A DNA stretch of 17,621 nucleotides from JAKAWM01 sp049966695 (lineage in GTDB: Bacteria > Actinomycetota > Acidimicrobiia > Acidimicrobiales > Palsa-688), in NCBI GenBank assembly GCA_049966695.1, contig JBMFUG010000057.1, forward strand, positions 1-17,621, given 5' to 3'. This document shows positions 7,177 to 13,935 of this stretch, one piece after another (the first letter of the stretch is position 1; the number at the start of each line of letters is the position of its first letter). The notes under the pieces are model-generated. The model ran no database searches, was not told the origin of the DNA, and saw only the letters and a list, made by a program, of their open reading frames with translations. The position numbers and the translations under genes are program-made.

Positions 7177-7533
7177 CTATAGGTACAGACCGGTCCCGTC
7201 CGTAACTCGTTCAGCGGCAACGGCGTGGATGTCGCGCTCTCGCAGGATCAGGTAGTTCTCACCTTGGACCTCAACTTCAAAACGGTCCTCGGGGTTGAAC
7301 AGCACCTGGTCCCCGGGCTTGATCGAGCGCACGTGCGGACCGGTGGCCACGACCTCGGCCCATGTCAAGCGCCTCGGTACCTCCGCAGTGGCCGGTATCA
7401 GGATCCCCGACTTGGACTTGCGTTCACCTTCGCTACGCGGCACTTGCACCAAGACGCGGTCGGTCATCATCTGGATCGCCTGTTTGGCGCCACCAGCATT
7501 ACCGAGAGGCCCATCGGGGCCGTTAGGGACCAT
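7177..7533 (-). CDS. GroES-fold co-chaperonin family protein, without adjacent GroEL
   Basis: About 118 residues from the ATG at 7533; a TTG at 7542 or the ATG pair near 7470 are alternatives, and the latter best fits the family N-terminus. The core DRVLVQVPRSEGERKSKSGI, then LIPATAEVPRRLTWAEVVATG, PGDQVLFNPED and ENYLILRERDIHAV, is the Cpn10 beta-barrel with the mobile-loop position occupied by GERKSKSGI. Compared with GroES it has a Gly/Pro-rich N-terminal extension and a short C-terminal tail. No groEL lies nearby. Stand-alone GroES-like proteins of this type occur in actinobacteria and their role is not established. It lies 67 nt after hisF, likely the first of a three-gene insertion (GroES, epimerase, reductase) within the histidine locus. 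Confidence 0.88.
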   Translation of the reverse strand: MVPNGPDGPLGNAGGAKQAIQMMTDRVLVQVPRSEGERKSKSGILIPATAEVPRRLTWAEVVATGPHVRSIKPGDQVLFNPEDRFEVEVQGENYLILRERDIHAVAAERVTDGTGLYL

Positions 7534-7600
7534 CCTTGGCAAGCTAGCGCGCCGAGCTCGTCAACTTCGACTCACCCGCAGCTTTAGTAGCCCTAACCGG

Positions 7601-8368
7601 CTAACGCTCTGGCACCGGCCGCACGCTAACGCCGGCAGCAGCCAGCGCAGCCTTGGCGTCAGCGATCGTCGCCTCGCCAAAGTGGAAGATCGACGCCGCC
7701 AGCACAGCGTCAGCCTTGCCGGCTACTGCGCCCTCGACAAGGTGATGGAGGCTGCCCACCCCACCGCTGGCCACCACCGGGATTGACGTCAGCTCAACAA
7801 CGCGTTTGGTCAATTGCAGGTCGTAGCCTTCGCGCGTGCCGTCTCGGTCCATCGAGTTGAGCACCAGCTCACCAGCCCCCAGTTGCTCGCAACGCTCTGC
7901 CCAAGCCAGAGCGTCTATCCCGGTCGGGGCCCGGCCACCGTGGGTGTAGACCTCCCAGGAAGCACCCTTGCGGCGCACGTCGATGCCGACCACGGCGCAC
8001 TGGGCCCCGAACGTCGCCGAGATCTCCTGTACGAGCTCGGGCCTCGCAACTGCTGCTGAATTGACGCTCACCTTGTCTGCGCCCACACGCAACAAACGCC
8101 GAGCGTCCTCGAGCGTCCTGACACCCCCACCCACGGTAAGGGGGATAAAGACCTGTTCGGCAGTCCGGGCCACGACTTCCACCATGGTGCTCCGAGCCTC
8201 GGCTGAGGCCGTTATGTCGTAAAAAACCAGTTCGTCAGCGCCTTCGGCGTCATAGCGCTTGGCTAGCTCAACCGGGTCACCGGCCTCGCGCAGGTCCTTG
8301 AAGCGGACCCCTTTCACAACCCGGCCTGCGTCCACGTCCAGGCAGGGGACCACCCTCACTGTCCTCAC
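7601..8368 (-). CDS. hisF: Imidazole glycerol phosphate synthase, cyclase subunit
   Basis: HisF uses ammonia from HisH to turn PRFAR into imidazole glycerol phosphate and AICAR. From GTG at 8368 the product is 255 residues, the standard length. Both catalytic aspartates fall at their canonical numbers: Asp11 in PCLDVDAGRVVKG and Asp130 in VVGIDVRRKG. Phosphate-binding loops LTVGGGVRTL and VASGGVGSL are present, with NSMDRDGTREGYD between them. The frame stays open upstream to 8458, but the GTG at 8368 fits the family start, overlaps the hisA stop by 4 nt (GTGA) and has GAGGGGG just upstream. It is the last gene of the tightly packed his set. Confidence 0.98.
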   Translation of the reverse strand: MRTVRVVPCLDVDAGRVVKGVRFKDLREAGDPVELAKRYDAEGADELVFYDITASAEARSTMVEVVARTAEQVFIPLTVGGGVRTLEDARRLLRVGADKVSVNSAAVARPELVQEISATFGAQCAVVGIDVRRKGASWEVYTHGGRAPTGIDALAWAERCEQLGAGELVLNSMDRDGTREGYDLQLTKRVVELTSIPVVASGGVGSLHHLVEGAVAGKADAVLAASIFHFGEATIADAKAALAAAGVSVRPVPER

Positions 8369-9177
8369 GACGCCCCCTCGCTCTCTTGTGGGGCGTTCCC
8401 GCGGTCGGTCCCAACCCGGGCATGCCCCAGCCCAGGCTCCGCTTGTGCGCCCCTGCATGCCGCCACCGCCTCGGGCACGCCAAAGCGGCCCTCATAAATG
8501 GCCCGGCCGACTATCACGCCGGAGAGACGACGCCCGCCGACCTCCAGGCGGCTGAGCTTGCGCAGGTCTTCGAGCGAACCAACCCCACCGCTTGCCACCA
8601 GGGGCACGGGGCAGATCTCCAGCAGCTCCTTGTAACCGGCAATGTCAGGCCCTGTCATCATCCCGTCCCTACCGATCTCGGTCACGACTATGCAAGCAGC
8701 CCCCGCACTAGCCATCTCTTTCACTACGTCGACGACAAGACGGCCAGCACCCTGTTGCCATCCCTTGACGCGCACTTGTCCTTGCTTGTGGTCCACTCCA
8801 GCAGCCACGCGCCCGGGCCAGCGCTGCGCCAAGCTTGCCAGCAGCCCTGGCTGGGCCACCGCCGCGGTCCCCAAGACCACCCTGGCCACCCCGCTACCCA
8901 ACAAGGCCTCGACATCTGCCAGAGAGCGAGCCCCTCCCCCCGCCTGGACAGGCACTTTCACACTAGATGCGATAGCGGCGACGATGTGGCGGTTGACCGC
9001 TTCGCCTGTGCGAGCGGCGTCCAAGTCGACTACGTGCAGCCACGCAGCGCCATGGGACTCAAAAGCCTTTGCCCGCGCCAGCGGGTCGGTGCCGTAGTCG
9101 GTCTCGCGGGCGAAGTCCCCGCCAGCCAGGCGGACGCAATGCCCGCCGAGCAGGTCTATGGCTGCGTACAGGTCCAC
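8365..9177 (-). CDS. hisA: ProFAR isomerase (HisA)
   Basis: HisA catalyses the Amadori rearrangement of ProFAR to PRFAR on a (beta/alpha)8 barrel. Catalytic Asp8 lies in AAIDLLGG, Asp129 in AAGVDHKQG and Asp171 in EIGRDGMMTGPD; phosphate loops are VQAGGGARSL and VASGGVGSL. Actinobacteria often carry PriA, which also does the TrpF reaction and has an Arg-Gly-Trp motif. Here the corresponding residues are Lys138-Gly139-Trp140, as in some monofunctional HisA proteins, so I call hisA rather than priA. The 270 residues exceed the usual 240-250: about 30 polar C-terminal residues (from 241) form a tail whose codons include the hisF ribosome-binding site. GTG start at 9177, 3 nt after the hisH stop; the stop overlaps hisF by 4 nt. 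Confidence 0.96.
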   Translation of the reverse strand: MDLYAAIDLLGGHCVRLAGGDFARETDYGTDPLARAKAFESHGAAWLHVVDLDAARTGEAVNRHIVAAIASSVKVPVQAGGGARSLADVEALLGSGVARVVLGTAAVAQPGLLASLAQRWPGRVAAGVDHKQGQVRVKGWQQGAGRLVVDVVKEMASAGAACIVVTEIGRDGMMTGPDIAGYKELLEICPVPLVASGGVGSLEDLRKLSRLEVGGRRLSGVIVGRAIYEGRFGVPEAVAACRGAQAEPGLGHARVGTDRGNAPQESEGAS

Positions 9178-9180
9178 CGT

Positions 9181-9816
9181 TCAGCCACCTGCGCACCTGG
9201 CCACGAAATTGCCTAATATCCCCAAGCCGACCGTTGAAGACTTTTCCGGGTGGAACTGCGTGGCCCAAATGCTACCGGCCTCAACTGCGGCCGCAACCGG
9301 GCCTCCGTACTCACAGGTCGCCACCGTCTCTGGTCCTATCGGTGCAGAATAGGAATGCACGAAGTACACCCAGGCGCCGACCTCGTAGCCGTGCAGCAAG
9401 ACCGTTGGCCCTGAGGCACCGACGACGTCGTCGCGCAAGGTAAGGACGTTCCACTGCATTTGAGGTCGCCGCACCCCAGCTGGCAGCAGTGCCACCTTCC
9501 CTGCAAATACCCCAAAGCCCTCCGCACCTGGCGACTCGTCCGAACCTTCGTACAACAGCTGCATCCCGACGCAGATACCAAAAAAAGGGCGCCCTGACCT
9601 GAGCGCTGACAGCGTTGCCTCCCACATGCCACTGTCGGCAAGGGCCTCACGGCACTCGCCAAAGTTGCCCACACCGGGGAGCACTACGCCGTCCGCACGG
9701 TCGATATCTGCAGCCGAGGTCACGAGGCGAGCGTCGGCACCCGCCCGGCATAGGGCCTTTTCTGCTGAGCGGAGGTTACCTATGCCGTAGTCGACAACCG
9801 CCACGAAGGGCTTCAC
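9181..9816 (-). CDS. hisH: Imidazole glycerol phosphate synthase, glutaminase subunit
   Basis: A class I glutamine amidotransferase that supplies ammonia to HisF. The 211 residues carry the nucleophile Cys82 in GICVGMQLL, the triad His189 and Glu191 in ATQFHPEKS, the N-terminal VVDYGIGNLRS and the oxyanion-region PGVGNFG. The segment that is PHMGWN in many HisH proteins reads PQMQWN (118-123), keeping Met, Trp and Asn but replacing His and Gly. I take this as a lineage variant. GTG start at 9816 overlaps the hisB stop by 4 nt (GTGA). Partner hisF is two genes downstream. Confidence 0.97.
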   Translation of the reverse strand: MKPFVAVVDYGIGNLRSAEKALCRAGADARLVTSAADIDRADGVVLPGVGNFGECREALADSGMWEATLSALRSGRPFFGICVGMQLLYEGSDESPGAEGFGVFAGKVALLPAGVRRPQMQWNVLTLRDDVVGASGPTVLLHGYEVGAWVYFVHSYSAPIGPETVATCEYGGPVAAAVEAGSIWATQFHPEKSSTVGLGILGNFVARCAGG

Positions 9817-10409
9817 AACACCCCTTTAGTGGACGGTACCGCAGCGCCTTCGACCCTGACCGCGCCACGCAAGGCCGCTGCCACGGCTTTGAACGACGCC
9901 TCAATTACGTGGTGCACGTTACGCCCGCTACGCATCGTTAAATGCAAAGTAATACCGGCCGCTGTAATGAAAGCCCTCCAGAACTCCTCTGCCAGCTGCG
10001 GGTCGAAAGAAGGCGTCCCTAGAGGGAACGCCCCCGGCCCAAGGTCCACCTGGTAAGCCAGGTAGGGGCGGCCAGAGAGGTCCAAGGCGGCCTCCACCAA
10101 TGCCTCGTCCATCGGCACGGCAGCAAAGCCGAAACGCCGCACCCCAACCTTTGCCGACAGCGCCTGGCGGAGCGCCCCGCCCATGGCTATGCCGACGTCT
10201 TCGACCGTGTGGTGAGCATCGACCGCCAAGTCCCCGCGGGCCTCAATGCTAATATCGAAATCGGAATGACGGCCAAGCTGGGCCAGCATGTGGTCGAAAA
10301 ACGGCAGCCCGGTCGCCACGTCTACCTGGCCAGAACCGTCCACCTGGAGCAAGACTGAGACCGACGTTTCTTTAGTGGAACGTGACACAGAGGCGCTACG
10401 GCCGCTCAT
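9813..10409 (-). CDS. hisB: Imidazoleglycerol-phosphate dehydratase
   Basis: A manganese enzyme converting imidazole glycerol phosphate to imidazole acetol phosphate. The 198 residues are the monofunctional form without the histidinol phosphatase domain, so a HisN-type phosphatase must be elsewhere. Diagnostic metal-binding motifs: GLPFFDHMLAQLGRHSDFD (34-52), DAHHTVED (64-71) and RNVHHVIEASFKA (163-175). The C-terminus STKGVL is the classical ending. ATG at 10409 overlaps the hisC stop (ATGA), and the stop overlaps the hisH start. Confidence 0.98.
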   Translation of the reverse strand: MSGRSASVSRSTKETSVSVLLQVDGSGQVDVATGLPFFDHMLAQLGRHSDFDISIEARGDLAVDAHHTVEDVGIAMGGALRQALSAKVGVRRFGFAAVPMDEALVEAALDLSGRPYLAYQVDLGPGAFPLGTPSFDPQLAEEFWRAFITAAGITLHLTMRSGRNVHHVIEASFKAVAAALRGAVRVEGAAVPSTKGVL

Positions 10410-11509
10410 GCCAGGACCTCCGCCAGCGCCGTCAAAAAGCGGTCGTTTTCTTCCGGGGTGCCCACGCTAACGCGCAGGCACCCTTCCAAGCCGGGCCAAC
10501 TTGAGCTGTCGCGCACCAAGACCGAACGAGCGGCCAACGACTCCCACACTTCGCGCCCGGGCAAGCCGTGCGGCCTAAAAAGGACGAAGTTCGCCTGTGA
10601 CGGCCAAACTTTGACAGCCATTTTCATGAGGCTCTCCTCTAGGCGTTCGCGTTCAGCAATTATTGTCCCCACACGCTCTTCCATCTGCTTTGAGAACTGC
10701 AAAGCAACCCGGCCGGCAGCCTGCTTCAACATGTCCAGGTGGTACGGCAAGGCCACCCTTTCCAAAGATTTGACCACTTCCGAGGGCCCCACCATATAAC
10801 CGAGCCGAAGCCCTGCCATCGACCACGCCTTTGAGTAGGTGCGTACCACGACGAGAGGTACTTCGTCGTCCACAAGCTCGAGAGCCGACCAAGACGCGAA
10901 CTGCCCGTACGCCTCGTCCACTACTACTAGGCCCTCTGAGGCGGCGACGATGGCCGAAAGCACGGAGGGGTCTTCTGCCAAGCCCGTCGGGTTGTTGGGC
11001 GAGCACAAGAAAACTAGCGACGGCCTTTCCTTTTCCAATAAGGCCTTGCAACTGCCCAAGTCGAGGGTGAAGTCCGCCCGGCGCGTGCCCTGGGCCAGCT
11101 GCGTGCCGGTGAGGTGGGCTATATGCGAGTGCAGCGCATAAGTTGGCTCCCACATAGCAGCTTTGCGGCCTGGGCCACCGTAGGCAAGGCACAGGCACTG
11201 CAGCACCTCGTTGGAGCCATTGGCCGCGAAGACCTGTTCAGGGCGCACGCCGTGCAGCTCGGCAAGCGCTTCGCGCAGTGCTTGGGCCGAACGGTCAGGG
11301 TAACGGTTGAAGGCCATGTCGCGCGCCAGCGAGAGGACCTCTTCCAGCCACTCACGGGGAGGTGGGTAGGGAGACTCATTGGTGTTGAGGCGCACTTGTA
11401 CCGAAAGCTGAGGCGAGTGGTAGCCCTCCCGAAGCTCTAGGTCAGCTCGCGGGCCCGGCAGCTTGCGGCGAAGCTTATGGACAGCAGGCAACGCAACGGA
11501 GGAAGTCAC
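10406..11509 (-). CDS. hisC: Histidinol-phosphate aminotransferase
   Basis: A PLP enzyme of fold type I transferring the amino group from glutamate to imidazole acetol phosphate. The 367 residues include RLNTNESPYPPP (substrate arm), ANGSNEVLQ, CSPNNPTG (159-166), DEAYGQF (188-194) and the PLP lysine Lys217 in RTYSKAWSMAGLRLGY. RVSVGTPEEN near the end holds the carboxylate-binding Arg. GTG at 11509 overlaps the hisD stop by 4 nt (GTGA). HisC can also act on aromatic keto acids in some bacteria, but the operon position makes the histidine role secure. Confidence 0.97.
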   Translation of the reverse strand: MTSSVALPAVHKLRRKLPGPRADLELREGYHSPQLSVQVRLNTNESPYPPPREWLEEVLSLARDMAFNRYPDRSAQALREALAELHGVRPEQVFAANGSNEVLQCLCLAYGGPGRKAAMWEPTYALHSHIAHLTGTQLAQGTRRADFTLDLGSCKALLEKERPSLVFLCSPNNPTGLAEDPSVLSAIVAASEGLVVVDEAYGQFASWSALELVDDEVPLVVVRTYSKAWSMAGLRLGYMVGPSEVVKSLERVALPYHLDMLKQAAGRVALQFSKQMEERVGTIIAERERLEESLMKMAVKVWPSQANFVLFRPHGLPGREVWESLAARSVLVRDSSSWPGLEGCLRVSVGTPEENDRFLTALAEVLA

Positions 11510-12834
11510 AGTGACAGTGACCCGCCAGACCTGACCAGCACGGACTCAGCATGAGCGTCGAGGCCTTCAGCTCGCGCCAACGATGCCACGTCGGGCGCTA
11601 CCCGACGAAGGGCTTCTTCGCTGGCGGTCACGACGTGCACCCTCTTCATGAAATCAGAAGCACCAAGGGCACTGGCGTAGCGCGCGCTGCGCGCTGTCGG
11701 CAGGACATGGCTTGGCCCGGCGACGTAATCGCCGATGCTGGCCGGTGACCACGGCCCGCAGAACACGGCCCCGGCTGAGCGCACGAGAGGGACCAGGACC
11801 TCTGGGTCAGCAGTCATCAGCTCCAGGTGCTCCGGCGCCACCACGTTGCAAACTACCATCGCCTCTTCTGGTCCCTTCACAAGCACCGACCAGCCGCCCT
11901 TCCTAAGGGTGGCTACAACTTCCTCGCTCCGACGAGACTGCGTGGCCAAGCGGTCGACTGCGGCCTCCACTGCCTCCGCCACTGGCTCGTGCCAGGTAAC
12001 TAGCCACGCCAAGCCGTTCGGCCCGTGCTCAGCTTGCACAACGAGGTCCAGCGCAGCCTGTTCGACAACTGTTGTCTCGTCAGCGACGACTACGACCTCC
12101 GAAGGGCCTGCAAATGCTGACGGCACACCTACAAGCCCCGTCTCAGCGAGCAGGCGCTGAGCAGTAGCCACGTAGAGGTTGCCCGGGCCGACGATGACGT
12201 CGACAGGACGGACCGTTTCGGTGCCATAGGCCATGGCGGCCACAGCTTGGGCGCCACCGATCGCGTACACCTCTTCGGTACCGGCTGCTGCGGCCGCTGC
12301 GAGCACCGCAACGGCAACGTGGCCGTCGGCGAGCGGCGGGGAGCAAACAGCCACTTCGCGCACACCCGCCACTTGAGCCGGGATAGCGGTCATGAGCAGG
12401 CTCGATGCCAACGGTGCCTTTCCTCCCGGTACGTAACAGCCAGCCCGGCCAACTGGCAGGAGGATCTCCCGGGTCACGATCCCCTCAGGGGACGTTGCCT
12501 CGAAGCCATGGTGAGCAGCCAGCTCGGCCTCATGGAACTGCCTGATGGCACGGGCGGCGCGGCCCAACGCGGCCCATAGCTCCCGAGAGACAGCGCTTTG
12601 AGCAGCGGCGATCTCTTCAGCTGGCACCCTCAAGCAAGCGGGCTCTACACCGTCAAAACGGGCCGACAGCTCCCTAAGGGCGCGGTCGCCGCCTTCCCTA
12701 ACAGCAGAGATGATCTGGCGGACGGCATCGACTGGCCCCTCACCCACCAGCTCAGGCGCAGGGAGCTGGCTGGCAAGCTCGTCCTCGCCCGTCGCCTTAC
12801 GCAAGTCCAGACGCCTAAGCAGTGCCATGTTCAT
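11506..12834 (-). CDS. hisD: Histidinol dehydrogenase
   Basis: HisD is a zinc- and NAD-dependent enzyme oxidising histidinol to histidine in two steps. The 442 residues contain GRAGCYVPGGKAPLASSLLM, VDVIVGPGNLYVATAQRL, AGPSEVVVVAD, VVQAEHGPNG (zinc Gln/His), NVVAPEHLEL (catalytic Glu-His pair), GDYVAGPSHVLPT (zinc Asp) and HAESV near the end (zinc His). It is complete. Start ATG at 12834 (ATGAACATG gives a second choice at 12828). No clear ribosome-binding site precedes it, so a very short or leaderless transcript is possible. It is the first gene of the operon, facing a repeat-containing divergent intergenic region. Confidence 0.98.
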   Translation of the reverse strand: MNMALLRRLDLRKATGEDELASQLPAPELVGEGPVDAVRQIISAVREGGDRALRELSARFDGVEPACLRVPAEEIAAAQSAVSRELWAALGRAARAIRQFHEAELAAHHGFEATSPEGIVTREILLPVGRAGCYVPGGKAPLASSLLMTAIPAQVAGVREVAVCSPPLADGHVAVAVLAAAAAAGTEEVYAIGGAQAVAAMAYGTETVRPVDVIVGPGNLYVATAQRLLAETGLVGVPSAFAGPSEVVVVADETTVVEQAALDLVVQAEHGPNGLAWLVTWHEPVAEAVEAAVDRLATQSRRSEEVVATLRKGGWSVLVKGPEEAMVVCNVVAPEHLELMTADPEVLVPLVRSAGAVFCGPWSPASIGDYVAGPSHVLPTARSARYASALGASDFMKRVHVVTASEEALRRVAPDVASLARAEGLDAHAESVLVRSGGSLSL

Positions 12835-12922
12835 CTGATGCTAGCGAGGCGCCGGCCCTCGCCCGCAAAGGTACCCCCGGCGTAAGGTTGCCATCCCTTG
12901 GTGGGCCCGCAAAGCTAGCCTC
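12835..12922. promoter_or_regulatory. Divergent promoter region between hisD and the 61-aa gene, with repeated elements
   Basis: 88 bp separate the two starts. GCCCGCAAAG occurs twice in the same orientation (12861-12870 and 12905-12914), and GCTAGC twice (12840-12845 and 12914-12919), one copy near each gene. Candidate -10 boxes are TAAGGT (12883-12888) for the plus gene and TACCTT (complement of 12869-12874) for hisD; both are weak guesses. The region must hold the promoter of the his operon. I see no T-box or attenuator-like His-rich leader peptide. Confidence 0.55.
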
Positions 12923-13108
12923 ATGAGCGCTGGCGCCGAACTCACGGCCGTGTCTACTACGTTGGGCGAGCTGTCCAAGAGAGTCAGCCGCATCCTGGCC
13001 GAGCTGACCCCAGCAGAAGACGACCGCTACGGCACTGACCTGATGGAGGTTGAACGCGCTCTCGGAGTGGCCCATCGCAAGCTGGAGCGTCTCCTGGCCA
13101 CCAAGTAG
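12923..13108 (+). CDS. Small helical protein of unknown function (61 aa)
   Basis: A 61-residue acidic/basic amphipathic protein with no cysteines and no membrane segment. Residues 10-28 (STTLGELSKRVSRILAELT) and 38-58 (EVERALGVAHRKLERLL in part) look like two helices with heptad-like leucines, separated by a PAEDDRYG turn. This suggests a helical hairpin or dimer. ATG at 12923 directly follows the hisD divergent region; no ribosome-binding site is seen. The amino acid pattern and codon use look real. I recall similar short proteins in actinobacteria but cannot name a family. It is divergent from hisD and convergent with nth. Confidence 0.7.
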   Translation: MSAGAELTAVSTTLGELSKRVSRILAELTPAEDDRYGTDLMEVERALGVAHRKLERLLATK

Positions 13109-13185
13109 CCCAACGCGACGCCAAATGCAGCCCAGCGCGTCCCAGCTGCGCCCCGGTCCCGCGGGTCACGTCAGCATCGCCCCGG

Positions 13186-13854
13186 TCAGCGGACCGGTAA
13201 CTTGGCCGAGGGGCAAAAATCAGCCAGCACGCACTCCCCGCAGCGAGGACGCTTGGCGATGCACACCCGCCGGCCGTGAAGGACCATCCTGAGGCTGAAC
13301 CGGCCCCACTCGCGGCTCGGTAACATCGCACAAAGCTCGGACTCAACCCGGTCGGGATCGCTTTGCTGGGTAAGCCCGAGCAAACGGCTCAACCGGCCGA
13401 CGTGGGTGTCGACAGGCAGGCCAGGCAGGCCAAAGCCGACGCTGCGCACGACATTGGCTGTCTTGCGCCCAACTCCAGGTAGAGCCACAAGCTCGTCCAT
13501 GGACTTTGGCACCTGGCCGTCGAAGCGCTCACATAGGGCGTTGGCCAGTGCCACGATCGTCTTTGCCTTAGCGCGGAAAAAGCCAGTGGGCCGAATTATC
13601 TCCTCCACCTCCTGAGGGCTCGCACCAGCCAGCTCTTCAGGGGTACCAAAGCGGGCGAACAAACGAGGGCTCACTGAGTTCACCCGCTCGTCCGTCGTCT
13701 GGGCTGACAGCACGGTAACGACCAGGAGCTGCCAGGGAGAACGGAAGCGTAGCTCGCATAGCTGAACTTCCGTCCCTGGGTACTCGGCAGCCAGCCGCTT
13801 GGCGGTTAGCCTCGCCCTACCCGCCGGGCTGCGGGGACCAGTCACGCTGAGCAC
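13186..13854 (-). CDS. nth: Endonuclease III (DNA glycosylase/AP lyase)
   Basis: Nth removes oxidised pyrimidines and cleaves the abasic site during base excision repair. In 222 residues it has the helix-hairpin-helix LPGVGRKTANVV (125-136) with the lyase Lys131, the catalytic Asp149 in PVDTHVGRL, and a [4Fe-4S] cluster motif C-x6-C-x2-C-x5-C at Cys198, 205, 208 and 214. LSAQTTDERVN is the usual N-terminal DNA-contact segment. GTG start at 13854, with a GTG 9 nt further in as an alternative. It is divergent from mshD across 81 bp that contain a perfect 8-bp inverted repeat. Confidence 0.97.
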   Translation of the reverse strand: MLSVTGPRSPAGRARLTAKRLAAEYPGTEVQLCELRFRSPWQLLVVTVLSAQTTDERVNSVSPRLFARFGTPEELAGASPQEVEEIIRPTGFFRAKAKTIVALANALCERFDGQVPKSMDELVALPGVGRKTANVVRSVGFGLPGLPVDTHVGRLSRLLGLTQQSDPDRVESELCAMLPSREWGRFSLRMVLHGRRVCIAKRPRCGECVLADFCPSAKLPVR

Positions 13855-13862
13855 GCTACCAA

Positions 13863-13888
13863 GCTCTGGCCCAACACGCTGCCAGAGC
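13863..13888. promoter_or_regulatory. Perfect 8-bp inverted repeat between nth and mshD
   Basis: GCTCTGGC (13863-13870), a 10-nt spacer, then GCCAGAGC (13881-13888). It begins 9 bp upstream of the nth start and ends 47 bp before mshD. The arm-to-arm spacing of about two helical turns fits a dimeric repressor operator; in RNA it would form a hairpin in the nth leader. No T-run follows. Confidence 0.65.
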
Positions 13889-13935
13889 CGCGACTACTGC
13901 CGTCAACGCGCCGGTGCGCCGCTAGCTTCGGTGCT

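Noticed and set aside
8369..8458. Longer hisF start
   Set aside because: It would overlap hisA by over 90 nt. The GTG at 8368 places the catalytic aspartates at the canonical 11 and 130.
8386..9216. 276-codon plus-strand open frame over hisA
   Set aside because: It is an antisense shadow of hisA. Length alone is not evidence in high-GC DNA, and the translation shows no coherent domain.
13149..13187. CGCCCCGGTC repeated at 13149 and 13178 between the 61-aa gene and nth
   Set aside because: It is a simple GC-rich 10-mer in a short convergent gap with no stem or T run; chance is adequate.
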